The notes under the pieces: model-generated
Told to the model about the DNA's origin: nothing
The model's input: only the letters and a program-made list of their open reading frames with translations
Database searches by the model: none
Shown here: positions 44,641-55,700 of the stretch, in pieces
Layout of the letters: each line of letters begins with the position of its first letter
Position numbering within the stretch: the first letter of the stretch is position 1
From: Cytophagales bacterium
GTDB lineage: Bacteria > Bacteroidota > Bacteroidia > Cytophagales > 172606-1
Length of the DNA: 64,000 nucleotides
Reading direction: 5' to 3'
Assembly (NCBI GenBank): GCA_030446715.1
Contig: JAUJMU010000006.1
Span: 186,001-250,000, forward strand
Program-made: the position numbers and the translations under genes

Positions 44641-45414
44641 ATGAATCTCTATAAGATATTGAATGATATTGAAAAATCTGATGCGGACGTGTACGAACGC
44701 CTCAGTTCCCGCAGAAATGCTTTCCGTTTCGGGGGCAAGATTGCACTGGCGGCCGTACCGCTGGTGATGGGAAGCATGTTCCGGAAAGCCTACGGCCAGT
44801 CGGCCAGCGGCGTACTGGACGTACTGAATTACGCCCTTACCCTGGAGTATCTGGAAGATGATTTCTACGTCCGGGGGCTTGCCGCCCCGGGACTGATTCC
44901 GGCCGGTGACCGCACTATCTTCACCCAGATCGGCCGCCATGAGACGGCTCACGTTGCCTTTCTGAGAACGGCCATCTCCGGTGCGGGTGGCACGCCGGTC
45001 AGCAAACCCGTATTTGACTTTACTGCCAGAGGACAATTTCCGGACGTGTTTACCAACTACCAGACCTTTCTCACCTTGTCACAAGCCTTTGAGGATACGG
45101 GAGTGAGGGCCTACAAAGGCCAGGCCGGTGCCCTGATCGCCAACAATGATGTTTTAACGGCTGCCCTGCAGATTCACTCCGTGGAAGCCAGACACGCATC
45201 GGAAGTTCGCCGCCTCCGGGGTCAGAAGGGCTGGATCACGGGAAATATGGGCGCTCCGGCTGCCGTTTATGCGGGTGAAGAAACCACCATGCAGGGCGGG
45301 TTGAATGTGACCGGCATCACTACTGCACCGGCCTCAGCCGTGGGCGAAGCTTTCGATGAACCCCTTACCATGCAAGCCGTGCTGGCCATTGCCAAGCCGT
45401 TTATTGCCGGTTGA
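44641..45414 (+). CDS. Ferritin-like domain protein, twin-arginine-type leader
   Basis: A 257-residue paralogue of the preceding gene with the same helix motifs: LNYALTLEYLEDDFYVRGL, IGRHETAHVAFLRTAI, FEDTGVRAYKGQAGAL and IHSVEARHASEVRRLR. The leader has SSRRNAFRFGGKIALAAVPL, a twin-arginine-like signal without a lipobox, so this one may be soluble in the periplasm. Conserved Glu and His residues could bind metal. The pair probably forms one transcript ending at the palindrome at 45447. Confidence 0.9.
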   Translation: MNLYKILNDIEKSDADVYERLSSRRNAFRFGGKIALAAVPLVMGSMFRKAYGQSASGVLDVLNYALTLEYLEDDFYVRGLAAPGLIPAGDRTIFTQIGRHETAHVAFLRTAISGAGGTPVSKPVFDFTARGQFPDVFTNYQTFLTLSQAFEDTGVRAYKGQAGALIANNDVLTAALQIHSVEARHASEVRRLRGQKGWITGNMGAPAAVYAGEETTMQGGLNVTGITTAPASAVGEAFDEPLTMQAVLAIAKPFIAG

Positions 45415-45446
45415 GGGCAAACATAAAAAGTCCTGGCGCAGGACAA

Positions 45447-45480
45447 AAACGAGCCGGAATGGTACCATTCCGGCTCGTTT
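45447..45480. terminator. Perfect 34-bp palindrome, bidirectional terminator
   Basis: AAACGAGCCGGAATGGT and its exact complement ACCATTCCGGCTCGTTT meet without a spacer. The position between convergent genes (ferritin-like gene on plus, nuclease gene on minus) and the A/T ends fit a bidirectional terminator. Confidence 0.75.
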
Positions 45481-45536
45481 GCTACCTGAACAATCCTGTT
45501 CAGAGGCGGTCCGGCACCCTGCATTTGCATTTGATT

Positions 45537-46373
45537 TCATAGCCTTTCTATTTCTTCTTTGGAGAGCCCGGTTGAAGAAATAATTATGTCTGTTGATACC
45601 CCGCTTTCTTTAAGCGCTTTGGCTACTTCAAGTTTCCCTTCAAGTTTGCCTTCGCCAAAAGCCGTGTCAATAATACCTTTCAGGTCCCGGTAAACTTTTA
45701 AACTGCTTTCGTACCTGTCCAGTTCTGCCTGTCCAAGATTGGCAATCCCGGCTTTCTCAAAGGCCTGTGCAAATACTTCGTCTTTGAATATTGCCGGGAT
45801 ATTCTGAAAATCCTCAAGGTTTCTGATAAAGTACAGCCATTTGTCCAGACGGCTGGAAAGTTCGTTTTCTGTCTTCACAAAGTTGGGCATTTCCAGATAG
45901 ATGTAAGTCAGCTTGTCGTAGAAGACTTTTCCATTCTGATTTTTCAGTCTGACAGTATGGACAACTTCACTTTTTTCGGGTTCACTTTCGTAATCATTAA
46001 AAGTAAAATCTAAAATTCCGATGCAGTAAACTGCTTTCAAACTGTAGTTCCACCCGCCTTTTTCGGCTTGTTCCCGAACCGGAAAAGTGGAGTAGTAAAT
46101 TGTCCTTTCCTTGAAATAATTCTGCTTTGCTTTCTGAAGTTCTACAATGAATTTTTCGCCTTTGTCATTTTCACAGTAAATGTCATATATCGCTTTTCTG
46201 TCCGGGTCTGTCAGTCCAAGCTGCCCGGTATTTTTAAAAGTCAGGTCAATGATTTTATTTTTCTCGGGCAACAGCGCATTCAGAAAGTCAATCAGCAAAG
46301 GCTTGCTGGCTTCTTCGCCGAAAATCTTCCTGAACCCGAAATCAGTATAAGGATTTATATACCTTGCTCTCAT
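45537..46373 (-). CDS. Rpn-family PD-(D/E)XK nuclease/putative transposase
   Basis: A 278-residue protein of the PDDEXK_2 (Rpn/recombination-promoting nuclease) family. The N-terminus RYINPYTDFGFRKIFGEEAS is the family hallmark. The nuclease core shows DPDRKAIYDIYCENDKGEKF and VELQKAKQNYFKERTIYY, with the D and E of the catalytic motif. The helical C-terminus ends SGVSTDIIISSTGLSKEEIE. Family members are DNA endonucleases that can raise recombination; they are common and variable in copy number in Bacteroidota. It is AT-richer than its neighbours, consistent with mobility. Confidence 0.93.
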   Translation of the reverse strand: MRARYINPYTDFGFRKIFGEEASKPLLIDFLNALLPEKNKIIDLTFKNTGQLGLTDPDRKAIYDIYCENDKGEKFIVELQKAKQNYFKERTIYYSTFPVREQAEKGGWNYSLKAVYCIGILDFTFNDYESEPEKSEVVHTVRLKNQNGKVFYDKLTYIYLEMPNFVKTENELSSRLDKWLYFIRNLEDFQNIPAIFKDEVFAQAFEKAGIANLGQAELDRYESSLKVYRDLKGIIDTAFGEGKLEGKLEVAKALKESGVSTDIIISSTGLSKEEIERL

Positions 46374-46398
46374 CTCTTTCTTTCAAAGTTTGACCCCG

Positions 46399-46406
46399 CA
46401 AATTTA
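46399..46406 (-). promoter_or_regulatory. Candidate -7 box of the Rpn-like gene
   Basis: TAAATTTG on the minus strand matches TAnnTTTG exactly, implying a transcript start about 20 bases before the ATG at 46373. A -33 TTG at proper spacing is not seen. Confidence 0.35.
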
Positions 46407-46564
46407 GGCAATCCTGTTGCTGCCAGGTGGTGTCAGCCCCTCTCTTTTACTTATGATCCTTAATCAATAGTTCAGAATTGTTTCTGATACAGGCTATCTT
46501 CCTGTCCATATTATGAGGGTAAAGGGTAATATTCTTCCAGGGCTTCAAAAGGATGCGCCGGTAC

Positions 46565-48238
46565 TTATTTTACTACGGCATCAAAAGCCCCGGTGAGGAT
46601 GCGACCCTCCCGCTTCACCTGCACCCAGATGCGGTAATTGCCCGGTTGGGGAAAGGTATAGGGGAACGAAACTTCGCTGCCGTGGTCCATGCCTTCCATG
46701 CTTTCACCGTTGCCGGCGGCATCCGTCACGTGACCCATTCCGGCCATCAGCACGGCTTCGCGTTCTGCGGCAGGCAGGGCATCCAGCCGGGCAATTACCT
46801 GATCTGCGCTGTCCATAAACTGCCGGGCATCTGGCATATGGACTTTCTGGGAAGTTTCGGCAATGCGCTTCTCCAGCGACTGCCGCGCCGCCATGGAGTA
46901 AGTGCCCGCCGGGTGCAGGTGAATGAATACCGAGCCATCATCCCGTACCACCACGGCGTGTCCGGCCATGCCAAGGTATGAATCCAGCTTAGCCGGCTTG
47001 CCATCCGGGGCATTGATCATAAATCTGAGCGGGTACACCTGCCCGGCCGAAAACGGCTGATTAGGCTGGTGCTCCCAGATGACGGACGAGCCATCCTGCA
47101 GCCTGGCCTTTACGCCGGGTTTGCCGCAGAGCACTGCGTTGGCATCAGCGGGCAGAAAGCCCTGCCGGTCCAGCGGGTCAGTGACAATGTAAGTGTCTTC
47201 GGTATCTCCCGGAAGCGTACCCGTAAAGGCCACGGTGCTGGCCGGCGTGGAGGCGGGTATATCGGCGGAGCCGATGATTGTTTCCGAGAAGCCGCTGCGG
47301 TGTACCACATCGGCAAAGATTTTATACCGCCCCGCCGGCAATGTGGGCAGCGTGACGCCGAATGTCAGGGAGTCGAGCCGGCTGGGGTGCAGGTGCGCAA
47401 AGGCATTCAGGCCTGACTCCCGTACCAGGAACAGATGCATCAGCTTGCCGTGATCGGGCACCAGGTAACTGATGCGGCCATTGCTTTTTCCCCATCCGGT
47501 CGTGTCAATCCGGAGCGTCAGCTTTTGCCGGCCGGCAGCAGATTCCGTCGCGGTAATTGCCTGTAGGGGCTTGAACATGTACTTGCGGTAGTCGTCGGCC
47601 CAGCCTTTCCACCAGCTGCCGCCGCCGTACAGGATCAGGCACAGCAGCACTCCGGCTACGCCCATGTATACCAGCCGCTTGCGCCGGAAAGCGGGTGTCA
47701 TTTCGCTGCCCGGCCTGAGGGTACCCTCGCTTACGCTGGCCCCGATGATGGTCACCATCAGAATGAAGAGAAATACCGCAATGCCGCCGAGAATCCAGCC
47801 GAGTTGGGGAGGCATATCCCGCCGGGCGGTGGCTACGGCCATGACCGGCACCAGCGCTTCGCCCTTGCCGCCGGCACCTTCCACGGTGATCTGCACGCTG
47901 GAGGAGCCGTTGGACATCAACCAAACGATGCCTTCGTACCGGCCGGGATTTTCGGGGGAGGCTTTCAGCTCATCGGGGGCGGGAGCTCCCTCATCACCGG
48001 AACGGAAAAAGATCGGACGGGCCGTTACCCGGGTGATCCCCTCCCCTTCCACGAACACCGTCACCTGTGCCGTGCCCGGGATCACGTCCGGCGGACTGAT
48101 GCTGACCAGCACCCGGTACGGGCCGGCCTGGTCCTGATACACCACGCCCGGGCTGCCGATGTGGGCAAGGGAAAAATGAGAAATCAGCAGGCAAAAGACA
48201 GTCAGCAGGGGGCTGAAACCAGTTTTAAAAATTTTCAT
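46565..48238 (-). CDS. Membrane-anchored His/Met-rich protein with FixH/YtkA-like domains
   Basis: From the ATG at 48238 the protein is 557 residues. Signal peptide (MKIFKTGFSPLLTVFCLLIS), then a beta-rich domain (PYRVLVSISPPDVIPGTAQV), two membrane segments near residues 165-185 and 210-230 (LGWILGGIAVFLFILMVTI; MGVAGVLLCLILYGGG), and a large extracytoplasmic region. That region has YtkA/FixH-like pieces carrying conserved His and Met: KLMHLFLVRESGLNAFAHLH, LGMAGHAVVVRDDGSVFIHL and MAGMGHVTDAAGNGESMEGM. Such motifs suggest copper or other metal binding, which is an inference. It is downstream of, and probably cotranscribed with, the polytopic protein at 48287-49506. Confidence 0.6.
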   Translation of the reverse strand: MKIFKTGFSPLLTVFCLLISHFSLAHIGSPGVVYQDQAGPYRVLVSISPPDVIPGTAQVTVFVEGEGITRVTARPIFFRSGDEGAPAPDELKASPENPGRYEGIVWLMSNGSSSVQITVEGAGGKGEALVPVMAVATARRDMPPQLGWILGGIAVFLFILMVTIIGASVSEGTLRPGSEMTPAFRRKRLVYMGVAGVLLCLILYGGGSWWKGWADDYRKYMFKPLQAITATESAAGRQKLTLRIDTTGWGKSNGRISYLVPDHGKLMHLFLVRESGLNAFAHLHPSRLDSLTFGVTLPTLPAGRYKIFADVVHRSGFSETIIGSADIPASTPASTVAFTGTLPGDTEDTYIVTDPLDRQGFLPADANAVLCGKPGVKARLQDGSSVIWEHQPNQPFSAGQVYPLRFMINAPDGKPAKLDSYLGMAGHAVVVRDDGSVFIHLHPAGTYSMAARQSLEKRIAETSQKVHMPDARQFMDSADQVIARLDALPAAEREAVLMAGMGHVTDAAGNGESMEGMDHGSEVSFPYTFPQPGNYRIWVQVKREGRILTGAFDAVVK

Positions 48239-48286
48239 CGGCCACTCCATTAGGAATTCAAAATCTGACATTCAGCATTTTCGGGA

Positions 48287-49506
48287 CTACCGCTGCACTT
48301 TGCGCATCCAGTTGCCCCACCAGAGACCAACCCGGGCAGAAAGGGTGGCAATCAAAATGGCCATACCAATGCCCAATGCAAACTGAGAAGGCGGCTGTAG
48401 GTCCCAGGGTGGGAACTGAAAGCGATACTGCCAGTTGGGATCGGCGTCAAAATACCAGCTGTCCTGCCCGAAAAACCAGTTGCGGGCCATCGGCGACATC
48501 AGAAAACCGGCGAACGGCCACTGGAATACAAGGAGCAAAAGCACAAATGAGGTTCCCATCAGCAGAGCCTGCAACCAGTCATTCCTGCCGGCAAACTTCT
48601 GCTTTACCCAATCCATACCCACGGCGGGAAAAATAAACAGGAGGGGAAAATCAAAGGCCTGAAAGCGGGTGATGTGATTGAGAACGGGTCCCAGCCTGGG
48701 TTCGGCCGGAAACAACTGCAGGATCAGGTTCATCAGAATGATGAAGGCCATGGCGACGGCCGCGGTAATGGTCACCGGCCACCGGAGCTTGGAAGAACGG
48801 GCTACCGCAGCCAGCAGCAACGGAAAACGCCGGCGGCCAGCTTGTAGAAGCCCGAATGGTGCATCTGATGCCGCCCGAGGCTTTCAGAATTGAAGATAAA
48901 CAGAGCCGTCAGGATCAGACCGGAAGCGATGGTGTACATGATCCTTAGCCGGAAATTGCGGCTGGCCATCTGCTCAGCGGAGTAGCCCGGCAGGTGATCC
49001 TCGCGGTTCTGGAGGGCAAGTACCGCAAACATGGCCCCGAACTGAATGGATACAATGCCCAATGCCAGCACCGTGTGGGGCGGGGAAAGAATCTTTACGC
49101 CGAGGCCATACGTATTGTGCCACCAGTCGTCGAAAGGCGCGGAGGTGAGCATGGCAAAGGCCCCCCAGATGCAGAACAAAGCCCCCAGAGAACTGTAAAA
49201 GATACCCCAGAAGCGAACATTAGTAGCTTTTTCAGCCGGCGTACCGGCAAAGGTCGTTTTCAGCACCTGGTAACCGGAAAAGCAGCCGGCCACCACTGCA
49301 CCTAAGTAAATGGCGATGTGCGGAGCGGAAAAAAGACCGTCCCGGCCAATGCTGGTGTGCCAGGAGATATCCCACAGCACGCCGACCATAACCGCAAGGG
49401 AGGAAAAAACAACCGCGTAGATGTACAATGGAATGCCCGGAAGGCTGGTGCGGATACCTGACGCCGGACGATCCAGCGTGGCAGTTGCATTGACGGTGGT
49501 TTCCAT
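48287..49506 (-). pseudogene. Polytopic membrane protein of unknown function, one apparent frameshift
   Basis: Two minus-strand frames join into about 407 residues with about ten hydrophobic segments. I chose the start METTVNATATLDRPASG at 49506 because a promoter-like -7 box ends just before the longer ATG at 49533. Conserved-looking motifs lie in the first half: GVLWDISWHTSIGRDGLFSA, PHIAIYLGAV and FDDWWHNTYGLGVKILSPPH, with His residues at membrane edges. The frame breaks at a run of four T (48824-48827 region); one more base joins LAAGVF to PLLLAAVARSSKLRW. I do not recognise a family; the His/Trp pattern recalls metal or cofactor-binding membrane proteins. Confidence 0.7.
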
Positions 49507-49533
49507 TTGGGAAATAAATATGTTGCCTGACAT

Positions 49534-49564
49534 CTAAATTAGTTTTAATCTGATCATCAGGCAA
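49534..49564 (-). promoter_or_regulatory. Candidate promoter of the membrane/His-Met operon
   Basis: On the minus strand TTG (49564-49562), 20 bases, then TAATTTAG (49541-49534) fits TTG-N20-TAnnTTTG with one mismatch. It supports a start codon at 49506 and not at 49533. Confidence 0.4.
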
Positions 49565-49593
49565 CCAAGGATCGGTAAAGTTTTCGGTTTAAA

Positions 49594-49633
49594 CAGAAAA
49601 GACCGGCATCTGAACCAGAGCCGGTCTTTTCTG
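49594..49633. terminator. Terminator of the giant adhesin gene
   Basis: CAGAAAAGACCGGC and GCCGGTCTTTTCTG form a perfect 14-bp stem around a 12-base loop, with A/T runs on both sides, about 95 bp after the adhesin stop. Confidence 0.85.
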
Positions 49634-49727
49634 TCTTATTCCCCAGGTAAATCTAAAGCGATCAGTAATCTATTGAGAAACTTATATCTCCTGTCCAACG
49701 TCTCACGCCTCATATCTCCCCGAAAGA

Positions 49728-52700
49728 TTACCGCCAGATCTGCACCCAGCCGGTAAACGTGCCGCCACCCGCAATATTAACGGTGTAGAAGTACACACCA
49801 TCCGGATAGTCGCCACCCTTCCAGTCGTTCTGGTAGTTGGCACTTTCGAAGATCACCTTGCCCCAGCGGTTCACAATTCTCACAATCGTGCTCGGCGGCA
49901 GGTTGCGGATGAAGAAGGTATCATTGACCCCGTCGCCGTTAGGCGTAAAGATGTTCGGGATCAGGAACCGGCTTTCCTTCACTTCGGTATTATAAACCTT
50001 CACGCAGCCGTTGGCATCGCGGATATACACGTTATAGAGACCAATCGGCTGGTTTCTGATGGTTGTGTCGTACGGAATCGTATTATCTTTCACCAGACTC
50101 CAGTCAGCGCCGTTCAGGCTGACTTCGTACGGACCGTTGCCGCCCCGGATGTCCAGCACCTGAATTTCACCGGTCGGCTCGTCGGCCATCGACAGGGTTG
50201 CCCTGATCCTCGCCGTCAGCGTATTGCCGATCCGGACGTTGGCCGGTAAGGTAAGGCAGTTCTGATTATCGGCAATCACCACTACATAATCACCGTCGCG
50301 CAGGTTGCTCACCGTAAAGCTGCTGGTGAACAGATTACCGCTGACAAACGTATTGCCGCCGTCAATGCTGACCCGGTAAGGAGGCTGTCCGCCGCGGATG
50401 TTGGTCAGCACGAGGTTGTTGCAACCCTGACGCTTCATATCAAACTTTACCGAATCCGGACCGGGGATCATGAACGGCAGAATGTTCGGGCAGACGTCAC
50501 TGGCATTTTCACGGATGTACATCCGGTATTCGCCCGGCTGCAGGTTGACAAACAGCGTCGTTTCGAAGAAGTTGGTATTGTTGATGCTGTAGAAATACCT
50601 CTTTCCGGCCGTGTTGTTGAGCACTTCAGCTTCGGCTGTACCATTCGGCGAACCGCAGGTGGAAGGCGTGGTCTTCACGGTAAACGGAATGCCACCAGAA
50701 CTGATCAGGACATCCTGAGCGGGTGTGCGGCAACCGTTGCCGTATTCCAGCACCACCTTGTAGCTGCCCGGTGCCAGATCAGTGAATGTGATGGTATTGC
50801 TACCGGTGTACCGGAATGAGACGCCGTTGTCAATGCTGATTCCGTATTCCGTTCTGGAATTGGCAGTTGTGCCACCGGTAATTTCCGACACGGTAATGCT
50901 GCCTTTTTCTCCGCCCTCACAACCAATATTTAGCTGGCTTACCCGGTAAGAAATAGCTGTAACACCGTTCACCGCAAACTCCTTTGTGGCCGGGCAGGCA
51001 GCAGTTCCGTTATTGAGCCGTACATGCATTGTATAGATGCCGGGAGCCACGTTCCTGAACTCAGGTGAAGCCTGGAAAGTAGAGCCGTTGATACTGAACC
51101 GGTACCTGGTTACGTCAGCCGTTGCGGGCAGTACTGCCTTTACGGTCACCGTCGGATTTCCGCAGGTGGCTTCCCCGGCATCCACCGTGAAGTTGATCGG
51201 ATCCACGGCCAGTGAAAGGGTAGCCGTGGCCTCGCAACCGGAAGCATCTTTTACGGTGATCACGTAATCTCCCGGTGCCAGCTGACCGATTTTCCCGGAA
51301 GCATTGGCCGCAACAGGACCGTTGTTTACCGAGTACTGGAACGGAGCCGTACCCCCTGTGACGGTCAGTGTAATTTCTCCGTCGGCGGCACTGCAGGAGC
51401 CTGGCTGCTTGCTGGCAGCTGCGGCCAGGCTTACAGACGGAATGCCGGTTATCTCAATCGGGGTATTGTAAGTACAGCCACTGGCATCCATGATGACTAC
51501 CGGATAGGTAGCCGGATTGAGATTCGGGAATAATCTGCCGGCCGGCCATTCATGGTAGGTGGCGCCTCCGTCAATGCTTACCTGGTAGGGTGTCCCGGTT
51601 CCTGAAATCTCCGTAAAGTCAATGCTACCCGTGCCGCCGCACCTATTGGCAGGGGTTCTGGTTATGACAAGACGTTCAATTATAAAATTGGTGCCGATTG
51701 TAACCAAAGTGGAGGCATTACAATCCTTCACTTTATCACGCACAGTCAGGGTATACGTACCGGCTGCCAGTCCCCTGAAATCCGGCGAATCCTTATAAGG
51801 AGTATCTCCTATTCTGTATTCATACGAACCCGAACCACCCGATATCACAAACAGCATTATCTCACCGTTGTCATCCCCCTGACATCTGGCATTCACGGTG
51901 GTGGAAGCAATACTCAGGTTACAGCCGCACGAAGGGTCAGTGGTGGGCTTGATCACCATACTGATTACGTTGGAAGCAGCCGGGCTACCGGTCACGCAGT
52001 TGGTATTGTCACCACCAGCTGTCATCACCACCGACACCACGTCATTGTTATTCAGTGTGCTGCTGGTGAAAACAGTACCCGTGGCACCGGACACGCCCGT
52101 TCCGTTTACTCTCCACTGGTAAACCGGAGCCGTACCACCGTTGGTCGCCGTTGCCGTAAACGTAACCGGCGTGCCGGCACACACATTATTCTGATCAGCA
52201 GTAATGCTGACAGAAGCGGTTAAGCTGCTGCTTACTGACATTGTAATTACATTGGAAGTCGCCGGACTGCCGCTGATGCAGCCGGTACCGGTTCCGCCGA
52301 CCGTCATCAGTACCGATATCCGGTCATTGTTGGCCAAAGTACTGCTGGAGAAGGTGACACCCGTTGCACCGGCTACGTTTGTACCGTTTACTCTCCACTG
52401 GTAAGCGGGAGCCGTGCCGCCGTTGGTGGCCGTTGCGGTAAAGGTGACCGGCGTGCCGGGGCAAACGCTGGTCTGGTCGGCGGTGATGCTTACGGAAGCA
52501 GTCAGGTTACTGCTCACTGTCATGGCTACTGCGTTGGAAGTTGCCGGACTACCGGTGATGCAACCGATGTTGTTGCCTCCCGCTGTCATCACCACCGTTA
52601 CCACATCGTTATTATTCAGGGTAGAACTGGTGAATGTGCTGTTGACGGTACCGGCTACGGCAGCGCCATTGATTCTCCACTGGTAAACCGGAGCCGTACC

Positions 52701-55700
52701 ACCATTGGTAGCCGTTGCGGTGAAAGTGACCGGCGTTCCCGGACAGATGCTGGTCTGGTCAGCGGTGATGCTTACGGAAGCGGCCAAGCTGTTGGTTACC
52801 GCAATGGTTACCGCATTTGAGGTAGCCGGGCTGCCGGTGATGCAGGCAGTGTTTCCGCTGGCAGTCATCACTACCGTCACTACGTCGTTGTTGCTCAGCG
52901 TACTGCTGGTGAAAACAGCACCCGTGGCACCGGCTACGTTTGTACCGTTTACTCTCCACTGGTAAGCGGGAGCCGTGCCGCCGTTGGTGGCCGTTGCGGT
53001 AAAGGTGACCGGCGTGCCGGGGCAAACGCTGGTCTGGTCGGCGGTGATGCTTACGGAAGCCGCCTGATTGCCGTTCACAGTAACAGCAAGTCTGGCTCTT
53101 GTGCTTTCGCAGCCGCTGACGGTCTGGGAGACGTAGTATTCAGTCGTACCCACACTTGCCGTTGACGGTACCGGAGCCGTGCTGCTGCCCGTGCCGCCAG
53201 TGGAGATGCTGTACCAGAGCAGATTGCTGCCATCGGCCGTAAGGGCCGCAGCCGGTGTTCCCTGACAATACGCTGCATCCGCTACGGCCGGAGCCGCCGG
53301 AGCTGCATTGACGGTGAGGGTAACGGTTGTCCTGCTGCTTTCGCAGCCGTTGACCGTCTGCGTGGCAGAAAAAGTGTAATTACCCGCCGCGGTATTGTCC
53401 AGAGCCGGCGTAAATGAACTGCCGGTGGCTACCTGAACATTGTTTTCATCATACCACTTAATATCCGTACCATCGGCGGTCAGGGCTGGTATTGCACTTC
53501 CCGCACATACAGCAGCAGGGTTTGAAGCCAACGGTGCCGCTGGTACCGACGGTGCCACCAGTGTTATGGTATTCAGAGTAAAAGTACAATCATTGGCATC
53601 TTTAATGGTGATGTTATAATCTCCGGCCGGCAAGTTGGTGAAACTACCGGTTCCCGCTACAAAAGTAGTGCTGTTGAAAGCATACGAATAAGGAGCGGTA
53701 CCACCCGAAGGGGTAACAGTAATTGAGCCTCCATCAGGATCCGCACAGGTTGGATCGGTTTTGCTGCTGCCGGCCGTCAGGTTGCATACCGGAGTAGTGG
53801 TGCAAGCCGTGCCTACCGTAACTGAGGTAGTGTATTCGCAATTGTTTGCGGCTACCACCCGGATCGTATAGGTAGCTGGTGCCAGTCCTGGGAAGATTCC
53901 ATTTCCATCCGGATCAGCAATTCCATTGATAAAATACTGGAAAGGACCGGCAGCACCAGATACATTGGTTACCGTAACGGAACCATCGGCAGCGTTACAG
54001 GCGGTTTCGGCCGTCCAGCTGGTGCTGGCGGTGATCCCCTCCGGAGCCGTCAGCGTTTGGGTCCTGGCAGTCTGGCATCCTTTTGCATCACGGATGTATA
54101 TGGTATAGCTGCCACCACCCAGATTGCTGAAGGTGCTGCCGGATTGATATACTACTCCGTTCAGGCTATAGCTGTAAGGCCCGGTTCCTCCCGTCACACT
54201 GCTGATGGTAATCGTACCATCAGAGGTGCTGCAGCCGGTGGGGTTGGTCCCGCTGACTGAAGCGGTCAGTCCCGCGCCGGCATTCAAGGTAACCGGATCA
54301 AGGGAAATGGTGCAATTTTTACCGTCTTTTACGGCTACTGTGTAGGTTCCTGCCGGCAGATTACCAAATACATTGCTGCTGCTGAAGGTAGCGCCACCGT
54401 CAATGGAGTAGCTGTAGTTACCATCTCCTCCGGTTGCCTTAACCGTCAGACTACCGTTATTGTTAACGCAAGTCGGATCAGTTGCCGACACGGAAGCAGA
54501 CACTGCCGGAGGATTGCTCAGGGCAATTCCGGAAAGCACTACCTGACAGGTTAAATTGTTTCTGTCCCTTACGGTAATTGTATAGTCTCCCGCCGGCAGA
54601 CCTGTGAAAGCAGCAGAGGATTGAAAGGTTACCCCACCTCTGCTGTAGCCGTACACTCCGCTGCCGCCGGTCGCACTGACGGTCAGCCTGCCATCCGCGG
54701 AACCGTTACAGGAAGGATTAACCAGTGCCGATACAGAGGCATTCACACTGCAACCGGTCACACAATCCGTTCCTACGGTTGCCGGGGCGGTGAAGGTACA
54801 GTCATCGAGATCTTTGACCAGCACGGTATAGGTTCCGGGGATAAGCCCGCTGAAAAGATTATTATTGATGCCGGCCCCGTTGTCTTCCCCGTTCAGGTAG
54901 TAGGTGTAAGTATTGGCCGCACCCGGCAGACCGCTGACGGTAATGATACCGTCACTCATGTCGCAGCCGGTTTCATTGCTGGAGGTAACCATGGCGGTAA
55001 AGCCTCCCGGAGCTGCCAGTGAAACGGATCTGCTGGCCACGCATCCGTCTGTGCTCCTGACATAAACGGTATAATTACCACCGCCAAGTCCGGTAAAAGT
55101 ATTCCCCCCCTGATACGTAGTGCCGTTCAGACTGTACCGGTAAGAACCGTCTCCACCCGTTACACCGCTGACCGTGATGGAGCCGTTGGCTGAGGAGCAG
55201 GCGGAAGGATCGGTTTTTGAGACGTTGAAATCCGGCGGTGCAGTGAAGGTAACCGTAACTGAGGCAGCCCGGCTTTCACAACCGTTCACCGTCTGGGTCA
55301 CATAGAACGTGGTAGTACCCGCAACTGTATTGTTCAGGGACGGTGTGAACGGGCTGCCGATACCAACCTGGGTGGTCAGGGCGGCATCGCTGTACCACTT
55401 CAGGCCGGAACCGGTAGCAGTAAGCTGCGGAACGGGACTGCCTGCACAAACCGGTGCCGGACTGGTTGCCGCCGGGGCAGCCGGAGCGGCCGGAGCAGTC
55501 AGGGTAAAGGACAGCACCTGCGTACAGCCCGCGGCATCTCTCACCGTAACCTGATTATAAGTGCCCGCCGAAAGACCAATCAGGACATTGCTGCTCTGGA
55601 AGGTAACCCCGTCCAGCGAATAAGCATAAGAAGCCGTTCCCCCGCCGGCGGTCAGGGTAATCGAACCGCCGTCCGGATCACTGCAGGTCGGATTAGATTG

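Noticed and set aside
51960-53090. Regular repeats that might be a CRISPR array
   Set aside because: Units are about 280 bp, coding and in frame within the adhesin gene, with no short repeat-spacer pattern or cas genes.
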